From Ctenosaura bakeri (Eukaryota > Chordata > Lepidosauria > Squamata > Iguanidae), in assembly GCA_948474755.1 (NCBI GenBank), contig CAOLHI010000388.1:558001-622000 (forward strand): DNA of 64,000 nt, read 5' to 3'. A program made the translations under genes and the position numbers. Positions 1 through 11,555 of this stretch are shown here, piece after piece. The notes below the pieces were generated by a model. That model saw only the letters and a list, made by a program, of their open reading frames with translations. It was not told the DNA's origin and did not search any database. Position 1 is the stretch's first letter. Each line of letters opens with the position of its first letter.

Positions 1-312
1 TGAGCTTGCAAGACCTGTGCAGAACTGTTGCTAATGGGGCCACTTGGAGGTTTCTCATCCATAGGGTTGCCATAAGCTGAAGTTGACTTCTTGACAGTTA
101 ACAGCAACTACAACATAGAAGGCAGTGAGAAAAGAGGAAGACCACATAAGTGGTGGATTGATTCAATCCAGGAACCCATTGCCCTAAGTTTGGAAGACCT
201 GAGCAGGGCAGATGATGACCGATGCTCATGGAGCTCTCTCATTCATAGGGCTACCATAAGCCAAAGCTCTTTGTGGCAAATTACAACAATAAGTGGGGAG
301 TTGTACTTATAG
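1..312 (+). repeat. Two tandem 3' ends of a BovB/RTE-like LINE
   Basis: Two copies of the same 3'-terminal segment lie head to tail, about 1-115 and 116-300. Each contains the block 'catagggttgccataagc' (or a close variant) followed by an AC/AA-rich tail. The second copy still translates from 91 to 312 into a KRGRP...WWIDSI...RCSWSSLIHRA pattern. This is the arrangement I know from the C-terminus of BovB/RTE-type and related LINE reverse transcriptases. The same 'gccataagt' tail ends the Sauria SINEs in this window, which are known to borrow the BovB tail. It is truncated upstream by the window edge. It is not a host gene. Confidence 0.6.
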
Positions 313-391
313 GATTTTCTAATCTATGAAATAAGTTATCTGACTTTGGTTATTGTGTCCCTTGACCTGGAGTTGACTGGAAAGGAAACTG

Positions 392-1271
392 TGTTACCCC
401 AAAATGTGGGTGACTCAGAGATCCACCTGTGATGCCAGTGCCTCTGTGAAATAGTGGGGAATATTAGCTCAAAAGGGAAGGCCTGTGAGAAGGGAGTAAC
501 CTAACGAGATCTTAACACTTGTTTATACCAATAGTAGTGCAGGCATGCCAGTTGAAGATTCAGAGAACATCTTTTAAAATGATTTATTGGAGAACTTAAT
601 CACTCACACACAAGATTCAAGCAGTTTCACAATCACGCAAGGCTAAATGAAGGGAAAGGGAAGAAATTTGGATGGTGAGAATTAAGGGTAAAGTGGGCAA
701 TATTTACCAATCCAGCAGAGAAAAAATGCTGCCAAGTAGCTTAGACTTCGAGTCCAAGGACACTACCCAGACAGAAATTGGAGTGGCAGAGTGATGACTA
801 GCAACCAGCTACTTTGTGAATTGGCTAGTTCAGAACTGGGGTTTGAATACCCTATTTCTCCCTGGAGGATGAAGTTGTTAATGCCTCTCTGGCAGACCAA
901 ACAATGAGGTCCGTAAAGGTCTAATAGTCTTAAAATTAGGTAACAAAGGACTGATGGGAATCATGATAGCTCTTTGATTGCTGGGCAGGAAAGGGGATAA
1001 AGGAAGATCTTGCTGGGCAGTGGGAGGAGGGTTGAAGATAACTAGTTTAGTTTTGGGTTCCATTGTCTCTGGAGGTTGAGTCATTGATGGACGTTTGCAA
1101 ATCCATTATCACTTGAGTTTCCCTGATGATTTCCTAACTATAACCTGGCTGTGCCTAGAAGTCCTGCCTGAGCTAGTCGGCGTGTGTTCAACCAGTCTTT
1201 CCTCTTAGCCAACATGGCCGTGCAGCCATAGCACTGTGTGATTTATATTTTATGCCAACAGCCTGGTAACA
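392..1271 (-). mobile_element. Solo LTR, group A, TSD ACTG
   Basis: An 880-bp element opens with TGTTACCCC and closes with GGTAACA, so its tips are inverted (TGTTAC/GTAACA). It is flanked by the perfect 4-bp duplication ACTG (388-391 and 1272-1275). Orientation is minus by comparison with related copies whose poly(A) signal and 3' end are readable. Closest relatives here are at 42222 and 45362. No gag, pol or env coding lies beside it, so it is a solo LTR left by LTR-LTR recombination. Whether the parent was Gypsy-like or an endogenous retrovirus is not resolved. Confidence 0.8.
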
Positions 1272-1469
1272 ACTGCAGCTGTCAGAACCAGTGGCACCAA
1301 TTCCAAAAAAGTAAAGAAATGATAACCCAACATCTTCAGAGTGTTGGGCTGGGATTTGGATAACCCAGTGTCAAGCTTTCACTCAGCAATGAAACTCACT
1401 GGGTAACTTTGTGTCTGGCACTCTTTCTTTGTCTAATTCACATCAGAATGCCCTTTGGAAGAAAAAGTG

Positions 1470-1508
1470 AGGGAGGAGGAGGAGGAGGAGGAGGAGGAGG
1501 AGGAGGAA
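1470..1508. repeat. (GGA)n microsatellite
   Basis: About thirteen GGA units; the reverse strand reads as poly-leucine. Simple repeat only. Confidence 0.95.
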
Positions 1509-1646
1509 GATGAGGAGACATATGTGAACTCTGCCTTGAGCTTGTTGGAGGAAAGAGAAGACATTAATATAAATCTTAAATGAATAAATAACAATATTCC
1601 TGCCTTCCATAGATATCTCTTTCATGTTGCTATCTCTTCTATGTTT

Positions 1647-2163
1647 GCACCACCTGAACTTCAGGAAGAACTTCCTGATGGTCAGAGCTGTCTGGCAGTG
1701 GATTATGCTGCCTTGGTGCCAGGAACAGAATCCACATGCAAATAATACAATGCATAAAGCACTATTTATTTGGAGTGAATTACTTTAGTGAGGAGACTAA
1801 AGGTAAAGTGAAAGTACATGGGTTTAAGATTCTCAGCATCACCCCCCCACCCCCCACCCCCGCTAAGAGACCTTGAAAGCCAAGCCACAGTTATGAGTAC
1901 ATTCCTAGCAATGTTAGGCATTTTTATATAACAGTCTCTAGCTTCTACTGCTACAAGCCTTCTAATATATTTCACTTGACTGCATATCCTAGTACTCTAT
2001 ATGGAGGGTGTCTCAACACTCGGAGTGTGGTGGAGTCTCTTTCTCTGGGCATTTTTAAGCAGAGGCTGGATAGCCATCTGTTGGGAGTGCTTTGATAGAT
2101 GTTCTTGCATAGCAGGGAGTTGGACTCAATGGTCTCTGTGGTCTCTTCCAGCTCTATGATTCT
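1647..2163 (+). repeat. CR1 LINE 3' end, interrupted
   Basis: The left part (1647-1720) has the CR1 3' signature 'aggaagaacttcctgatggt...cagtgga'. The right part (about 2017-2163) resumes with 'cactcggagtgtggtggag', continues through 'ggctggatagccatctgt' and ends in the CR1 terminal 'ctatgattct'. The roughly 290 bp between (1721-2016) match no CR1 sequence I know and are probably a later insertion. That insert includes a C-rich tract at 1842-1861. Confidence 0.7.
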
Positions 2164-2772
2164 AAGAGGGTAATAAATCTAGGAACAGAAGGCAGTTCAT
2201 CTCAGCCTTTTGAGTCTGCATGACAATGGAAAAATGGAAATGCAGGACATCTATAACTACTGATTTCAACTCTGGTCCCAGCTCAGATACGTTTGGCGTC
2301 TGTGTAGTCCAAAGCAGGTTGATGAGCAGAGAAGTCTCACGTAATGTAAAAGCAGCACCTGTCTCCACTGCCTTCTTCCAAAATATTAAGGAAGGATCAA
2401 AATTCCTGTTTGACTCAATAGCACAATAGCAATGGGAAAATTACAGGAAAATTTGTGTTTTTCGCTAGCTAAGAGTGCAGCTGCTGGAAATATAAAAATC
2501 TGTCATCCATTATTTCGTTTGTTTATTTGAATCCCACCTACTTTTTCTTCCTGTCCTACTTTGTGAGACTTATTTTTTTTTTTCTCCTTCTGGCACTGAA
2601 ATTCATATGCATGTTTCCAACCATGCACATTTATTTATGCACTTGAACTAATTTACAATTTTTTCCTTGTTGACTGAAGTAGGTTTGTAGATTCTTCCTC
2701 TTTCCTTTTAGCTGTTTTTTTCCACTTTGTAAACCTCAAAAATGTGTAATTCTGAAAGCGTCTTTCTTCTTG

Positions 2773-2966
2773 AGAGCCAGCATGGTGTAGTGGTTTGAGC
2801 CTTGGACTGCAATCCTGAAAACTGGGGTTCAATTCCTCATTTGGCCATGGAAACCTACTGGGTGACCTTGGGTGCATCACACAATCTTAGCCCTCAGGAA
2901 ACTCCATGATAGGTTTGCCTTAGAGTTGCCATAAATTGGAAATGACTTAAAGTCACACAAAAATAG
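2773..2966 (+). repeat. Sauria-type SINE
   Basis: Starts with the tRNA-like head 'gagagccagcatggtgtag', has the B-box-like 'ggttcaattcc', the central 'ccatggaaacc' block and the tail 'gccataaattggaaatgac', ending in a CACAC/A-rich end. Nearly full length. Confidence 0.85.
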
Positions 2967-3179
2967 CTTCCTCTTTGGAATGAGTCTTGAGAGGTGCAAA
3001 AATGCTACTTTCGTTGGGACTGTAAAATTGAAAGTAATTATTTTTCATCTGAAGAATCACTATTTTCCAGTTTGTTAAAAATTAATGGCTTCACCCTACA
3101 GGATCCTGGCATTCTACTTCCGTGAATTACTTTTCAGTTCTCTACTAAAGAGACATTAGTACATTCCCCTGATCTATAG

Positions 3180-3305
3180 CACTAGAGCTCTCTAACAGAG
3201 AATTTCCAAGGGTCTTTTCAAACTACAAATACCAAGATTCTGTAGGATGGAACCGTGACAGTTAAAGCAATAACCATCTGTTTGAATGGTGTAGTTCAGA
3301 TGCAT
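3180..3305. repeat. Decayed old palindromic MITE fragment
   Basis: Contains 'gagctctctaacagagaatt', 'caaactacaaataccaagattc' and 'gacagttaaagca', which line up with the right half of the older MITE family at 43481 and 49668. No ends or target duplication recognisable. Confidence 0.45.
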
Positions 3306-4080
3306 TTTAACAGCCAAAATAAAGAGCTGTGACTTCAAATTCCCATTCAACCACAAAACCCATGTGTGACCTTGGGATACTTATAGCCTCTCAGCTGGGG
3401 ACTTAAAAATCTATTCACATTTTTTCTAGTCCTCAGTAGCAAAGAATGTCTCTACTTCTTGAGACACCCTATTGAGAAAATGGTTAGTTACTGTAATATT
3501 TTCTTTTTCACGACTTTTCATGAAAAATTCATTTGTACTTTTCTACAGGTGCTTTGTGGCGTGGGGAGGTGAGGGCAAACAACATTTCAAAACAAAACCA
3601 TCCCTGAAAATGTTTGTGACCATTTCAGATCATTCTTCTCTTTTATCAATTAAAGGGTTGCTATCTTTCCCAGCTCACCTTGTTTTAAATGGAGCGTGGA
3701 AGGAAATAAATGTGACAGAGGGCAAATCAGGGCAGCAGCAAAACCTCTGCCACATGTTTCCGGCTGAATATTTTTTTCCATCACATAGCTTGGGCCGAAT
3801 TTAGCAGTGTGCCAAAGTTAAACTCAAACAAAAACAAGCAAGGGAGAAAAAGGTCAGCTCCTGTAAAATTCCTCACTCACCCTTGCCAAAAGAAATGGAG
3901 CTGCGCTACACATTCCATTCCACCTGTTTAAGTCCATCCAACTTTGAAGCATGATCTGGTGGAAACAACTCTGTTAAAGCTAAGTACCAATGAAAGTTGA
4001 ACTGCTATATGCCAGTGATGGACAAAGTGTGGCCCTGGGACTCTGTGCGGCCCTCCACTGTCATTGTTGTGCCCATAATT
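3306..4080. other. No repeat or gene recognised
   Basis: Mostly unique-looking AT-rich sequence. A frame stays open from 3472 to 3804 (110 codons) but has no recognisable domain or splice context. 3470-3820 is repeat-free and could be conserved non-coding DNA; only an alignment would tell. Confidence 0.3.
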
Positions 4081-4084
4081 TAAC

Positions 4085-4118
4085 TAACATTCATTCATTT
4101 ATTCATTCATTCATTCCT
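4085..4118. repeat. (CATT)n microsatellite
   Basis: Imperfect CATT/TATT tetranucleotide run. Confidence 0.85.
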
Positions 4119-4119
4119 A

Positions 4120-4205
4120 TTCTGCCTTTTCCCCAGTACTGGAAAATGAGGTGGCTTACACCAATGCAAATTACAAAGTTACAAAAAAGCAAAAAACTAA
4201 AAAAC
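4120..4205 (-). repeat. Antisense LINE 3' tail (L2-like)
   Basis: 'ttctgccttttccccagtac...gtggcttacacc' followed by an A-rich stretch is the reverse complement of a common LINE 3' terminus; similar tails lie at about 16478 and 44600. Confidence 0.45.
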
Positions 4206-4214
4206 CACCAGTGA

Positions 4215-4430
4215 AAGAACCAGCATGGTATAGTGGTTTGAGCTTGGACTAAGGTTCAAATTCCCACTCAGCCATGGAAACCCACTGGGTGACCTGGACC
4301 AAGTCACACTCTCTCAGCCTCAGAGGATGGCAAGGGCAAGCCCCCTCTGAACCAACCTTGCCAAGAAAACCCCATGATAGAGTTGCTTTAGGGTTGCCGT
4401 AAGTTGGAAACGACTGGAAGACACACAACA
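4215..4430 (+). repeat. Sauria-type SINE
   Basis: Full-length copy: 'agaaccagcatggtatag' head, 'ggttcaaattcccac' box, 'ccatggaaacccactgggtg', 'gccaagaaaaccccatgat', tail 'gccgtaagttggaaacgac' and a CACACAACA end. Confidence 0.88.
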
Positions 4431-4549
4431 TTTTGGAAGTGTTCAAAATGTTTAAATCGTTTTTATGATAGTGCATCATTTCAGGGGTGGTTTGAACAGT
4501 GATAAATAAATGTCTTATACAAAATACTACCCACCCACCCACCTAAGCA

Positions 4550-4551
<2 letters not shown>

Positions 4552-4589
<38 letters not shown>

Positions 4590-4590
4590 T
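4552..4590. repeat. (CTAT)n microsatellite
   Basis: About ten CTAT units. A short (CCCA)n run sits just upstream at 4526-4542. Confidence 0.95.
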
Positions 4591-4779
4591 TCTATTTTCT
4601 ATATATTTCCTATTACAAATTTTTCAAAGATTATTTAAATTCATTAAAAGTAAGAACATAAAAGTGAACAAAACAGCCCACCATTAAAATCCTGTTGGCA
4701 CAGAAAAGTATTCACTTCATGGCTGAATGAAACCATGGACAAATGAAACCACGAAGCTTCATAGCCTCCTAAGGAAACA

Positions 4780-5010
4780 AGTTCTAAAGCTTGAGAGTAG
4801 CCACCAAGAAGGTCCTCTCCTTTGTTCCCATCAAACAGGAAGGTTGTGAGATTGAGACAGAGGCCTCCCTTGAGGATCTTAGAGCCAGAAAGGCTCATAC
4901 AGAAGGCTACGAACCTTCAAATAGCATGGGCACAAACCATTTAGGGCTTTGTGGTTCATCACTAACACTTTGAACACCTCCAGCCTCTCCAGCAGATCCC
5001 TCTTCTCTGA
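4780..5010 (-). repeat. Antisense L2-like LINE fragment
   Basis: Contains 'gtagccaccaagaaggtcct', 'tttagggctttgtggttcat' and 'aacactttgaacac', the same order as the antisense L2 pieces at 6535 and 12137. Coding capacity is lost. Confidence 0.5.
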
Positions 5011-6530
5011 GCAAAAAACCCAAATCAAAACAAAAACAGTGGGGAGAATTGCCTCTCCTGAAAGTCTTCAGGAGTGGTTATTAATTGTTGAAATATGTTG
5101 TAAGGCTTTTCCTGCACTGTTCAACATGCAGAAATGGGCAAAAACATTTTTTCAAAAACAGCAGTGGATTTTTGGTTGTCAATGCTCCCCCCACTTCATT
5201 TTTGATGGGCATTTTTGGCTTTCCATTGCAGTCCACAGAGGAGACCAGGGCAGAAACTTTTTCCCTGGACCCAATGCAGTCTCTCTTCCTTTCTTATAGG
5301 TATACACCAGTGGGAAGAGTGGTGATTCCAAATCATGGAGTGGGGAGTTTAGACCTTGGGATCTAGAAATGGATCAAAGTTAAATATGTGTGGAAAATTT
5401 CAAATTTTAACCTGCCAAACTTGTATGGTGTGTGTGCGTGTGCGTGTGTGTGTGTTGGGGACAACTGTGGTAAGTCTGAGGGCCAATTTTCTACCCCAAG
5501 ACCCTTGAGGGGCTGTATTGTCTGTCAAGACAAAATCAAAACTGGGAGTGGCTAGAAGGTGTTTTTTTTTTTTTTTTTTAGACTAGATGGGTTGAAAAAT
5601 ATTCAAAACTGAACTACAAGAGAAGGAATTCACTCTTTTCACCAAAATGGTGGTCTGGGGCATCTGGAAATATCAATCTCCCCTTGAAAGACTTGAGGGA
5701 CCTCATAAGGCTTTAGGATCACACTAAGTCCACTCACCTCGTCCATCTTGCATGACAAACTCCTCCAGAGTTCTTCGAATTTCACAATCTGGTTCACAAC
5801 TCTAAATATATGCAGAAAAAAATTGTGCATAGTGTGCACATTTCTTTTGTTTATGAAAAAAGGGTGCATAAGGAAATGTGACACAAAAATGTTCATATGA
5901 GGAAAAACAGTGTTTAGAAAAGTGTGTGCTCATTGGAGGTATCCTCTTTTCTGAAAAATGTTAGCATATTCATGGAGTGATTTGAAGGCAAATTGAAACC
6001 CTGTAGCTGAGGAAATGAGAAGTTCAGCAAAAAGAAGATTTATCGATTTCCCTATTCATAATCTGGTTTCCTTAGAAACTCTGCCCGCCTTATTGTTTCT
6101 GTCATCCTCGCCCTTTCCCTTCTTCTCTCAAACGTTGCACAATAGACATTGCTGCCCTCCAGTAGAGGGCTTCAAGGCAAATACAAGCTGTTTTGTCTCC
6201 TTCACATACATACAATGGTGGTTTCCATGTCAGTGAGGTGTTGAATCCTTTTTGAGTGCTCGATGGTTGATCCCCTTGGACCTGTCTAAGGTTCTCAACC
6301 TTTTTGGAGGATAAGGTTCAACTCAGTTGCCAGAGCAAAAACTGGAGAAGGCATGTGTACTTTTAATGTTTGTGTAGAAGAGGGAATGTCAGCAGGTGTT
6401 GTTTGTTGTCCAACCAGGTAAATAAGCATACAATTATTTATCAAATACCTATCGGAATGGAAAAGTTTTGTTTGAAAAAGGAAACAAAATGTAGGTGGGA
6501 TGCCAGTCTAACTTATCTGGGGAAAGTAGT
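5011..6530. other. Mostly unassigned sequence with simple repeats
   Basis: Holds a (GT)n run at 5426-5456 and a 19-T run at 5561-5579. The phrase 'ggtttccatgtcagtgaggt' at about 6221 recurs in variant form in the palindromic element at 24745. Nothing else recognised; open frames here are short and unsupported. Confidence 0.4.
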
Positions 6531-6534
6531 TCCG

Positions 6535-7230
6535 GGGCTTGGGGGCAGCCACTGAGAAGGCCCTGTCCTGTGTTCCTACCAGAAGTACCTCTGAGATCTC
6601 AAAGCATAGGCCAGTTCATAAGGGAGAATATAGTCCTTCAAAGAACCTGGACCTGAGCCATGTAGGGCTTTAAATGTTGAGGAATCCTAGTATGAGATGG
6701 TTGTGCTCACGCTTTTTATCAAGACAGATCTCTTCCGACAGGCCTTCCATCGCCTCCCATCTATTGCCTTGCTGCTTTGCTAATAGTAATTGATGGATTG
6801 TTAATTGCTGTGTATTTTAAGGGGTTGGTTTAGGTGGGTTGGTGGGGGGAGGAGAGGATTGGGTATGTTTTTAATGCCTTTTAATGTATTTTAATATGCA
6901 ATGTATTTCATGTTGTTCGCCGCCTCGATCCATGTGGAGAGGCGGGATACAAATAAATATTATTATTGTTGTTGTTGTTGTTGTTATTAATTTAATTTAT
7001 TATTATTTATTTGTATCCTGCCTCTCCATATGGATCGAGGCTGCGAACAACTTACAAATAGCATGTATTTCGAAACATTTCTATACATGTCCCCAACAAG
7101 CTGGGTACTTATTATTATTATTATTATTAAAGGTCATTGTCAGCACTTTGAATTGTACCCAGAAACATACCAGCAGCCAATTACTTTCAGTTCTCTGCTA
7201 AAAAGACATTACTGCATTCCCCTGAACTAA
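6535..7230 (-). repeat. Antisense L2 fragment split by an L2 tail insertion
   Basis: The outer copy reads 'cagccactgagaaggccctg' to 'gtagggctttaaatg' (6545-6675) and resumes at about 7131 with 'aaaggtcattgtcagcactt' and 'ttgaattgtacccagaaac'. That is the order expected of one continuous antisense L2 segment. Roughly 455 bp separate the two parts and hold the sense L2 tail and its inverted partner described next. Confidence 0.55.
6690..7046 (+). repeat. L2 3' end with tail-to-tail inverted copy
   Basis: A sense-strand L2-like 3' end (about 6715-6960) finishes 'ttcgccgcctcgatcc...gcgggatacaaataaa'. After a T/G-rich spacer the same about 45-bp terminus returns in reverse complement (7004-7046, 'ttatttgtatcctgcctct' to 'gatcgaggctgcgaaca'). 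The arms can form a long hairpin. Likely two LINE tails joined tail to tail, or a foldback. Confidence 0.65.
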
Positions 7231-8731
7231 GCTGTTGCAACAAGGGAGTTGTTTGACTGTCAGAATACAAATAGCAATAATTTCTTCCCCATACCCAAAC
7301 AGGATGAGAAAGTTTGAGGAGTAGCAATGGATCCTTTGCTAGGGTGTGGGCCCAACAGCTGCTTGACATTGACAACACCCAATACCAGCCTTGTGTTAGA
7401 CCATATTTGTGCCAAGTAGAAAACGCACCCTCTCAGACAGAAGAATTGCATTATACATGACGCATCCACCATAGACAAAGCAACAGTAGAAGCCATTATC
7501 TCCGGGAGAGGAAAAGCGATGGGGGTGGGAATGGGGGGGGGGTTTGAAGCTTTTTCCTTCTTGCTGAAAATTGTTATCAGAAGGAATTCCTTGTGATTTA
7601 GAGCTGTTCTGAGGGAAATGCATTTTATCATCAACGAGAGTGGGAAATTACCCAGATTGCCAGAGATGTCTCTTTCTCTCTTTAGAAGAAAATGGGTACA
7701 CAGTATGTACTAAATTAGAGGGAGAGTGCAAGGGAAAAGGAATCCAGACTTTCTCCTCCCCTGCTCTATTGTTTTTTAGCTTTGTTCCAAAGTGTTGTGC
7801 TATTCCCCTTCTGTGTTTTCTCTGTTTCCTCCAGAGCCTTCTACTGCTCCCAACTTCCTGTCAGTAGTTAGAATACTAGTTGATTCTAACCCCTCAATGT
7901 TTAGTGATGTTCTCTTTAGGAATGCAAATCTTGCTTATTGCATCTTTGTATGCAAGAATAAAGGATTTCAAAAATTCCTTCTGTGGAGTGAGATCACAAG
8001 CTTTATTTTATTTTATTTTTTTGCATATTTTCTAATGATTTTCACATTTTGGGACTACTTCATGAAAAATTCCTCTGAGTCAGAACCTTGGGTTGAAGGC
8101 AAAACACAATGTAGTTGTGACAAAATAGTCTCTTTTCCTGACAAAACATTGACTAGCATCCTTTTCAGTAATTAGAGGGCTATTAGCCCAATATATGACA
8201 TTATAAATATTCCAATTCACATTCAGAGCCCCTTTGCAATGATCAAAAGTACTCCCCAAATCCTACTTGTGAAACTTCACAGTCCCCTCAACACAGCCAT
8301 TTCCAAGGTGTGGAAGACGTAATTAAAGACATGTCCAGTCCCTCCCCCCACTGCCCCACCAGTTGCAAGATGAGCTAAGAAAGACAATTGCAACAAGACC
8401 TAATGGGATTCCCTGGGGGTCCCTGCAGCTGACTGTCTCAGCTTGCCCCAAGACCAGGATAAGGATGGAGACATTACTGACCATCCCACTCTCCAGCAAC
8501 TCAGAAATAGCCTGGGCTCTGAGACTTCAGAGGAAGAATTTTGGAGGGTATCATTGGGAGATGTTGTAGTAACATCTCTCTAGCTATGTTTTCTGATGCA
8601 AGATCTCAGACTGTTTTGTACAAAATGTTATATATCAATGATTCGTTCCCTTCATGAAAGTTCCAAAACATGAAAAATTGTTTGCAGCTAACCATTTTCT
8701 TGAGGAGTTGGCCTGATGTGTCCAGACACAC
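7231..8731. other. No gene or assigned repeat
   Basis: Unassigned sequence. Has a C-rich run near 7530 (reverse complement of a G tract) and an AT-rich (TTTTA)n patch at 8002-8022. Open frames of up to 127 codons (7792-8175) show no recognisable motif. Confidence 0.4.
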
Positions 8732-9198
8732 TGTGATAGATGATGGCTTTGAGGCTGAGAAACAACTGATTGGTCCAGGAGCAGAGCTAGTGACTGACCA
8801 AACCAACTTGCAAACATTCCCAGCAGTTGAAGAACAAGTAGAGGCAGAGTTGTCCCAATCAGCTCCAGAGGGAGAAGGGACCAGCAGTGATTTGGAAGAA
8901 TTACAGTTACCTGAGCCCCTTAGGCCTTAGTCATGAAGGAGGCTGAAATGGGCAGCTCAGAGGAAAGCTGCATTGGCTAGATTAAGAAAGCAACGACAAG
9001 TAGCATCTGACTCTGTGACTGTTTAGGTCCGTCAGCATGGTTTGCCCCTTGCTTGTAGCAAATTACTTGCAAGCCTTACAACCCTTGTGTTCTGGCTCCA
9101 TTGACCCCTCTGGACAGATCTCTGCTTTCTAGAGTGTTGGACTAGACTTTGACCGGACTCAGTTCTGCGGTTTCCTTAATAGTTGTTGTATCGGACAT
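8732..9198 (+). mobile_element. LTR with an open frame (family G), copy 1
   Basis: Starts TGTGATAGATG like the LTR at 22064 and has the same internal order, including 'ccttgcttgtagcaaatta' near 9050 and 'gacccctctggacag' near 9105. The frame starting at the second base of the element is open for about 66 codons to 8930. The encoded stretch is acidic and Pro/Glu-rich. After the stop, another frame encodes an R/K/A-rich segment (about 8938-9020). The right end (GGACA at 9194-9198) is approximate and I see no matching target duplication. Confidence 0.5.
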
Positions 9199-9212
9199 TC
9201 CTCACTGCCGCC

Positions 9213-9279
9213 GCCCCTCCTCCTCCTCCTCCTCCTCCTCCTCCTCCTCCTCCTCCTCCTCCTCCTCCTCCTCCTCCTC
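9213..9279. repeat. (TCC)n microsatellite
   Basis: About 22 triplets. One strand reads poly-serine and the other poly-glutamate, which produces spurious open frames on both strands. Confidence 0.97.
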
Positions 9280-9545
9280 AAGCAAGTATTCTCGCCTCCA
9301 CACAGGCAGGGAGTTGGACTCTGACACATACTTTCTTATATGGGTGATAAAATTTGCAGGTATCCATTGGCCAGAATCTTGCTGGTGTCTTACAAATGTG
9401 TAAGTTCCCTTATGGAAGTGATTCAATAGTCTTGGCTGATGCAGAATGTCTACCTTCAGATGTAGAAACAGCTGAAGCATGTGGTTTGTGCCTCTGTGTG
9501 CACAACTGTTTTCAGTTGTGCATTCAAGTGCTTGCTCAATTGTAC

Positions 9546-10387
9546 TGTTACCCTGAGAATTGGGGGGTCCCGTGAGGGACGCCCAGGTTGCCAATTGAAA
9601 TACCGAGTTTTGGGGAAATTAGCCTGAGCACTGTTTGGTTAGCAAGAGGCAGGGTAATGTAACGAGATCTTTAACCCTATGTATACAGCGGTGGGTCAGA
9701 GAGTAACTAGACAAGGTTTTCCAAATAATAGACAATTCTTTATTAAAGGCAAAAACACGAAAGACAAAACATAAACTAACTAGCTTGGAATGAGAAAAGG
9801 AGTTTTGTTGGGAAAGGCAATACGACCTGTCTTGTAGTCCTGGAGAGAAGAGGGGTTCCGGGGAAGAAAGCTCAGCCTGGGGAGCTGAGGGGAGTCCCTT
9901 AGACAACCGGCAGCAAGGCGGGATGGCAGTCCAAAGTGATCCGAAGACTGATTAAAAGGGATGGGTTTTTATAGGGAAGTTTGTGCCTTTCGGCTATGGC
10001 AGACCAGGGGAGAGCAAAAGTAGTTTTGGTGCTGGACAAAGGATTTGGAAAGGTCAAGTTTAGCATGATTGGATTTGTGTGTGAAGACAATACTGTGGCT
10101 GGGACATTGATGACCCAACATAAAAGAGTAACTTGACTGAAAGCCATGTGGCTATTGTGGAGTTTGTGGTGGGAAGTTCCCTAAAGCTGCGGGCGAGGTT
10201 TGAGTTGCTGGCTTCAATGGGGAATGGAATGCAAACCATTAACGGCCGCTATCTGTCCGTGCTTGTCCGGAGAACCCACAAACATGTGGAATGAGGTAAT
10301 TGCGAGCCAGTCCAACAACGGCCGAATTAAATGATATCAAAGTGATATCGGGGAGCCCTCTCCAAGGGTGCCATACCGGAAGTAACA
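9546..10387 (-). mobile_element. Solo LTR, group B, TSD GTAC
   Basis: 842 bp bounded by TGTTACCCTG and AAGTAACA, with the perfect 4-bp duplication GTAC at 9542-9545 and 10388-10391. Minus orientation: the complement of AATAAA (TTTATT) lies at 9739-9744, followed on the minus strand by about 190 bp of R/U5-like sequence. No flanking internal coding region, so it is a solo LTR. Relatives: 17424, 36562, 54475 and the fragment at 29030. Confidence 0.85.
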
Positions 10388-10560
10388 GTACAACCAACAC
10401 AATGGTTACGTAGCACAGTCAGTGCATAACTCCACCTATATTCCCAGTGGAAGGCTAGTTTTAAGGCCATGTGTGGAGGGAGATCCTTAATTTCAACTTT
10501 CTGCGAATAAGCTGGTCTTTTTGTATTTGCCCATTTCTTATTGAAAGCTCACAACTCTTA

Positions 10561-10640
10561 GAATCATAAAGTTGGAAAGGAATGCAATGGTCATTTAGTC
10601 CAGCTACCTGCAGACACAAGAAATCCACTACTGCAGGATG
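10561..10640 (-). repeat. Antisense CR1 3' end
   Basis: 'gaatcataaagttggaaagg' followed by 'tagtccagctacctgca' is the reverse complement of the CR1 terminus. Confidence 0.6.
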
Positions 10641-11555
10641 CCATTGGATGCCAGTTGCTATATGAGACAATAAGTACCCTCATGCTGGCCTGATGGGCTT
10701 TTTGGAGTCTTTTGGTTGGCTGTTGTAGAAATGAGGATGCTGGATAAGATGGATACCTGGCTAGATGGCCCAACAGGGCTCTTCTTAGGTTCTAAACACC
10801 ATCTGGATATGATCATACCTGCCATAATTCTCCTCTACTTCAGCATTTCAGATATTATGAGTCCAGAAAGTACTTGCACAGTTGTGCCCCCTGGAGGATA
10901 TATTTGCCTTTTTACTAGATTATAAACTTCAGCTTGAGGCCAATAGAAAATGATCCCACTTCCTCTGTCCAAAAGCAGCTTTTGCTGTACAATAGAATGG
11001 AGCAGGTTGCTAAATGCTGGCATGGTTCAAATTCTAGATGAGTGTGGGTTATTAAGCATGTAGCATCTATTCCTTCTGGAGCAGTATGGTTTAGTTCAGA
11101 AAACTCAACAACCAGTCATTAGTGTTCTGCAATTTTGCAAATTAGCTCACAGCAGTCTGCCAATGCAATTATGGAAGTATATATTTACCTGTAAGCAGCC
11201 CAGACATAACATGATTGTGGTTCAGATTAAAATTCAACCAAAATGCTTGGGAGGGGAGAAATGCCATTCTCCTTCATGACACAAGGGAATACAAGCCATT
11301 TATTTAATCCATGGATTGATGTGCCTGGGATTGCTTCTAGGGAAATGTATTCAGAATTGTATGTTCACAAAGAGGAAATGAACAGAAGGAAAGCTGAATT
11401 CTAACTAGAGTTCCTAGAATGGAATACTAGCCTTATCTTCCACTGGAGACATCTGAATCAGTTTTGCTTTCTTCCACATTCATATGTTTTTTTCAGTCTC
11501 AACTTCTTTGTCTTCCATTTATGCAGAAATTTATACATTCCACTGAGCTGTCTGT
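10641..11555. other. No gene or assigned repeat
   Basis: AT-rich sequence without recognised repeats, RNA genes or convincing coding potential. Confidence 0.4.

Noticed and set aside
2773..2966. tRNA gene
   Set aside because: The head has only weak tRNA-like promoter boxes and no cloverleaf; it is the SINE head.
9149..9594. Poly-Ser and poly-Glu frames
   Set aside because: Both are translations of the (TCC)n microsatellite and continue into an LTR.
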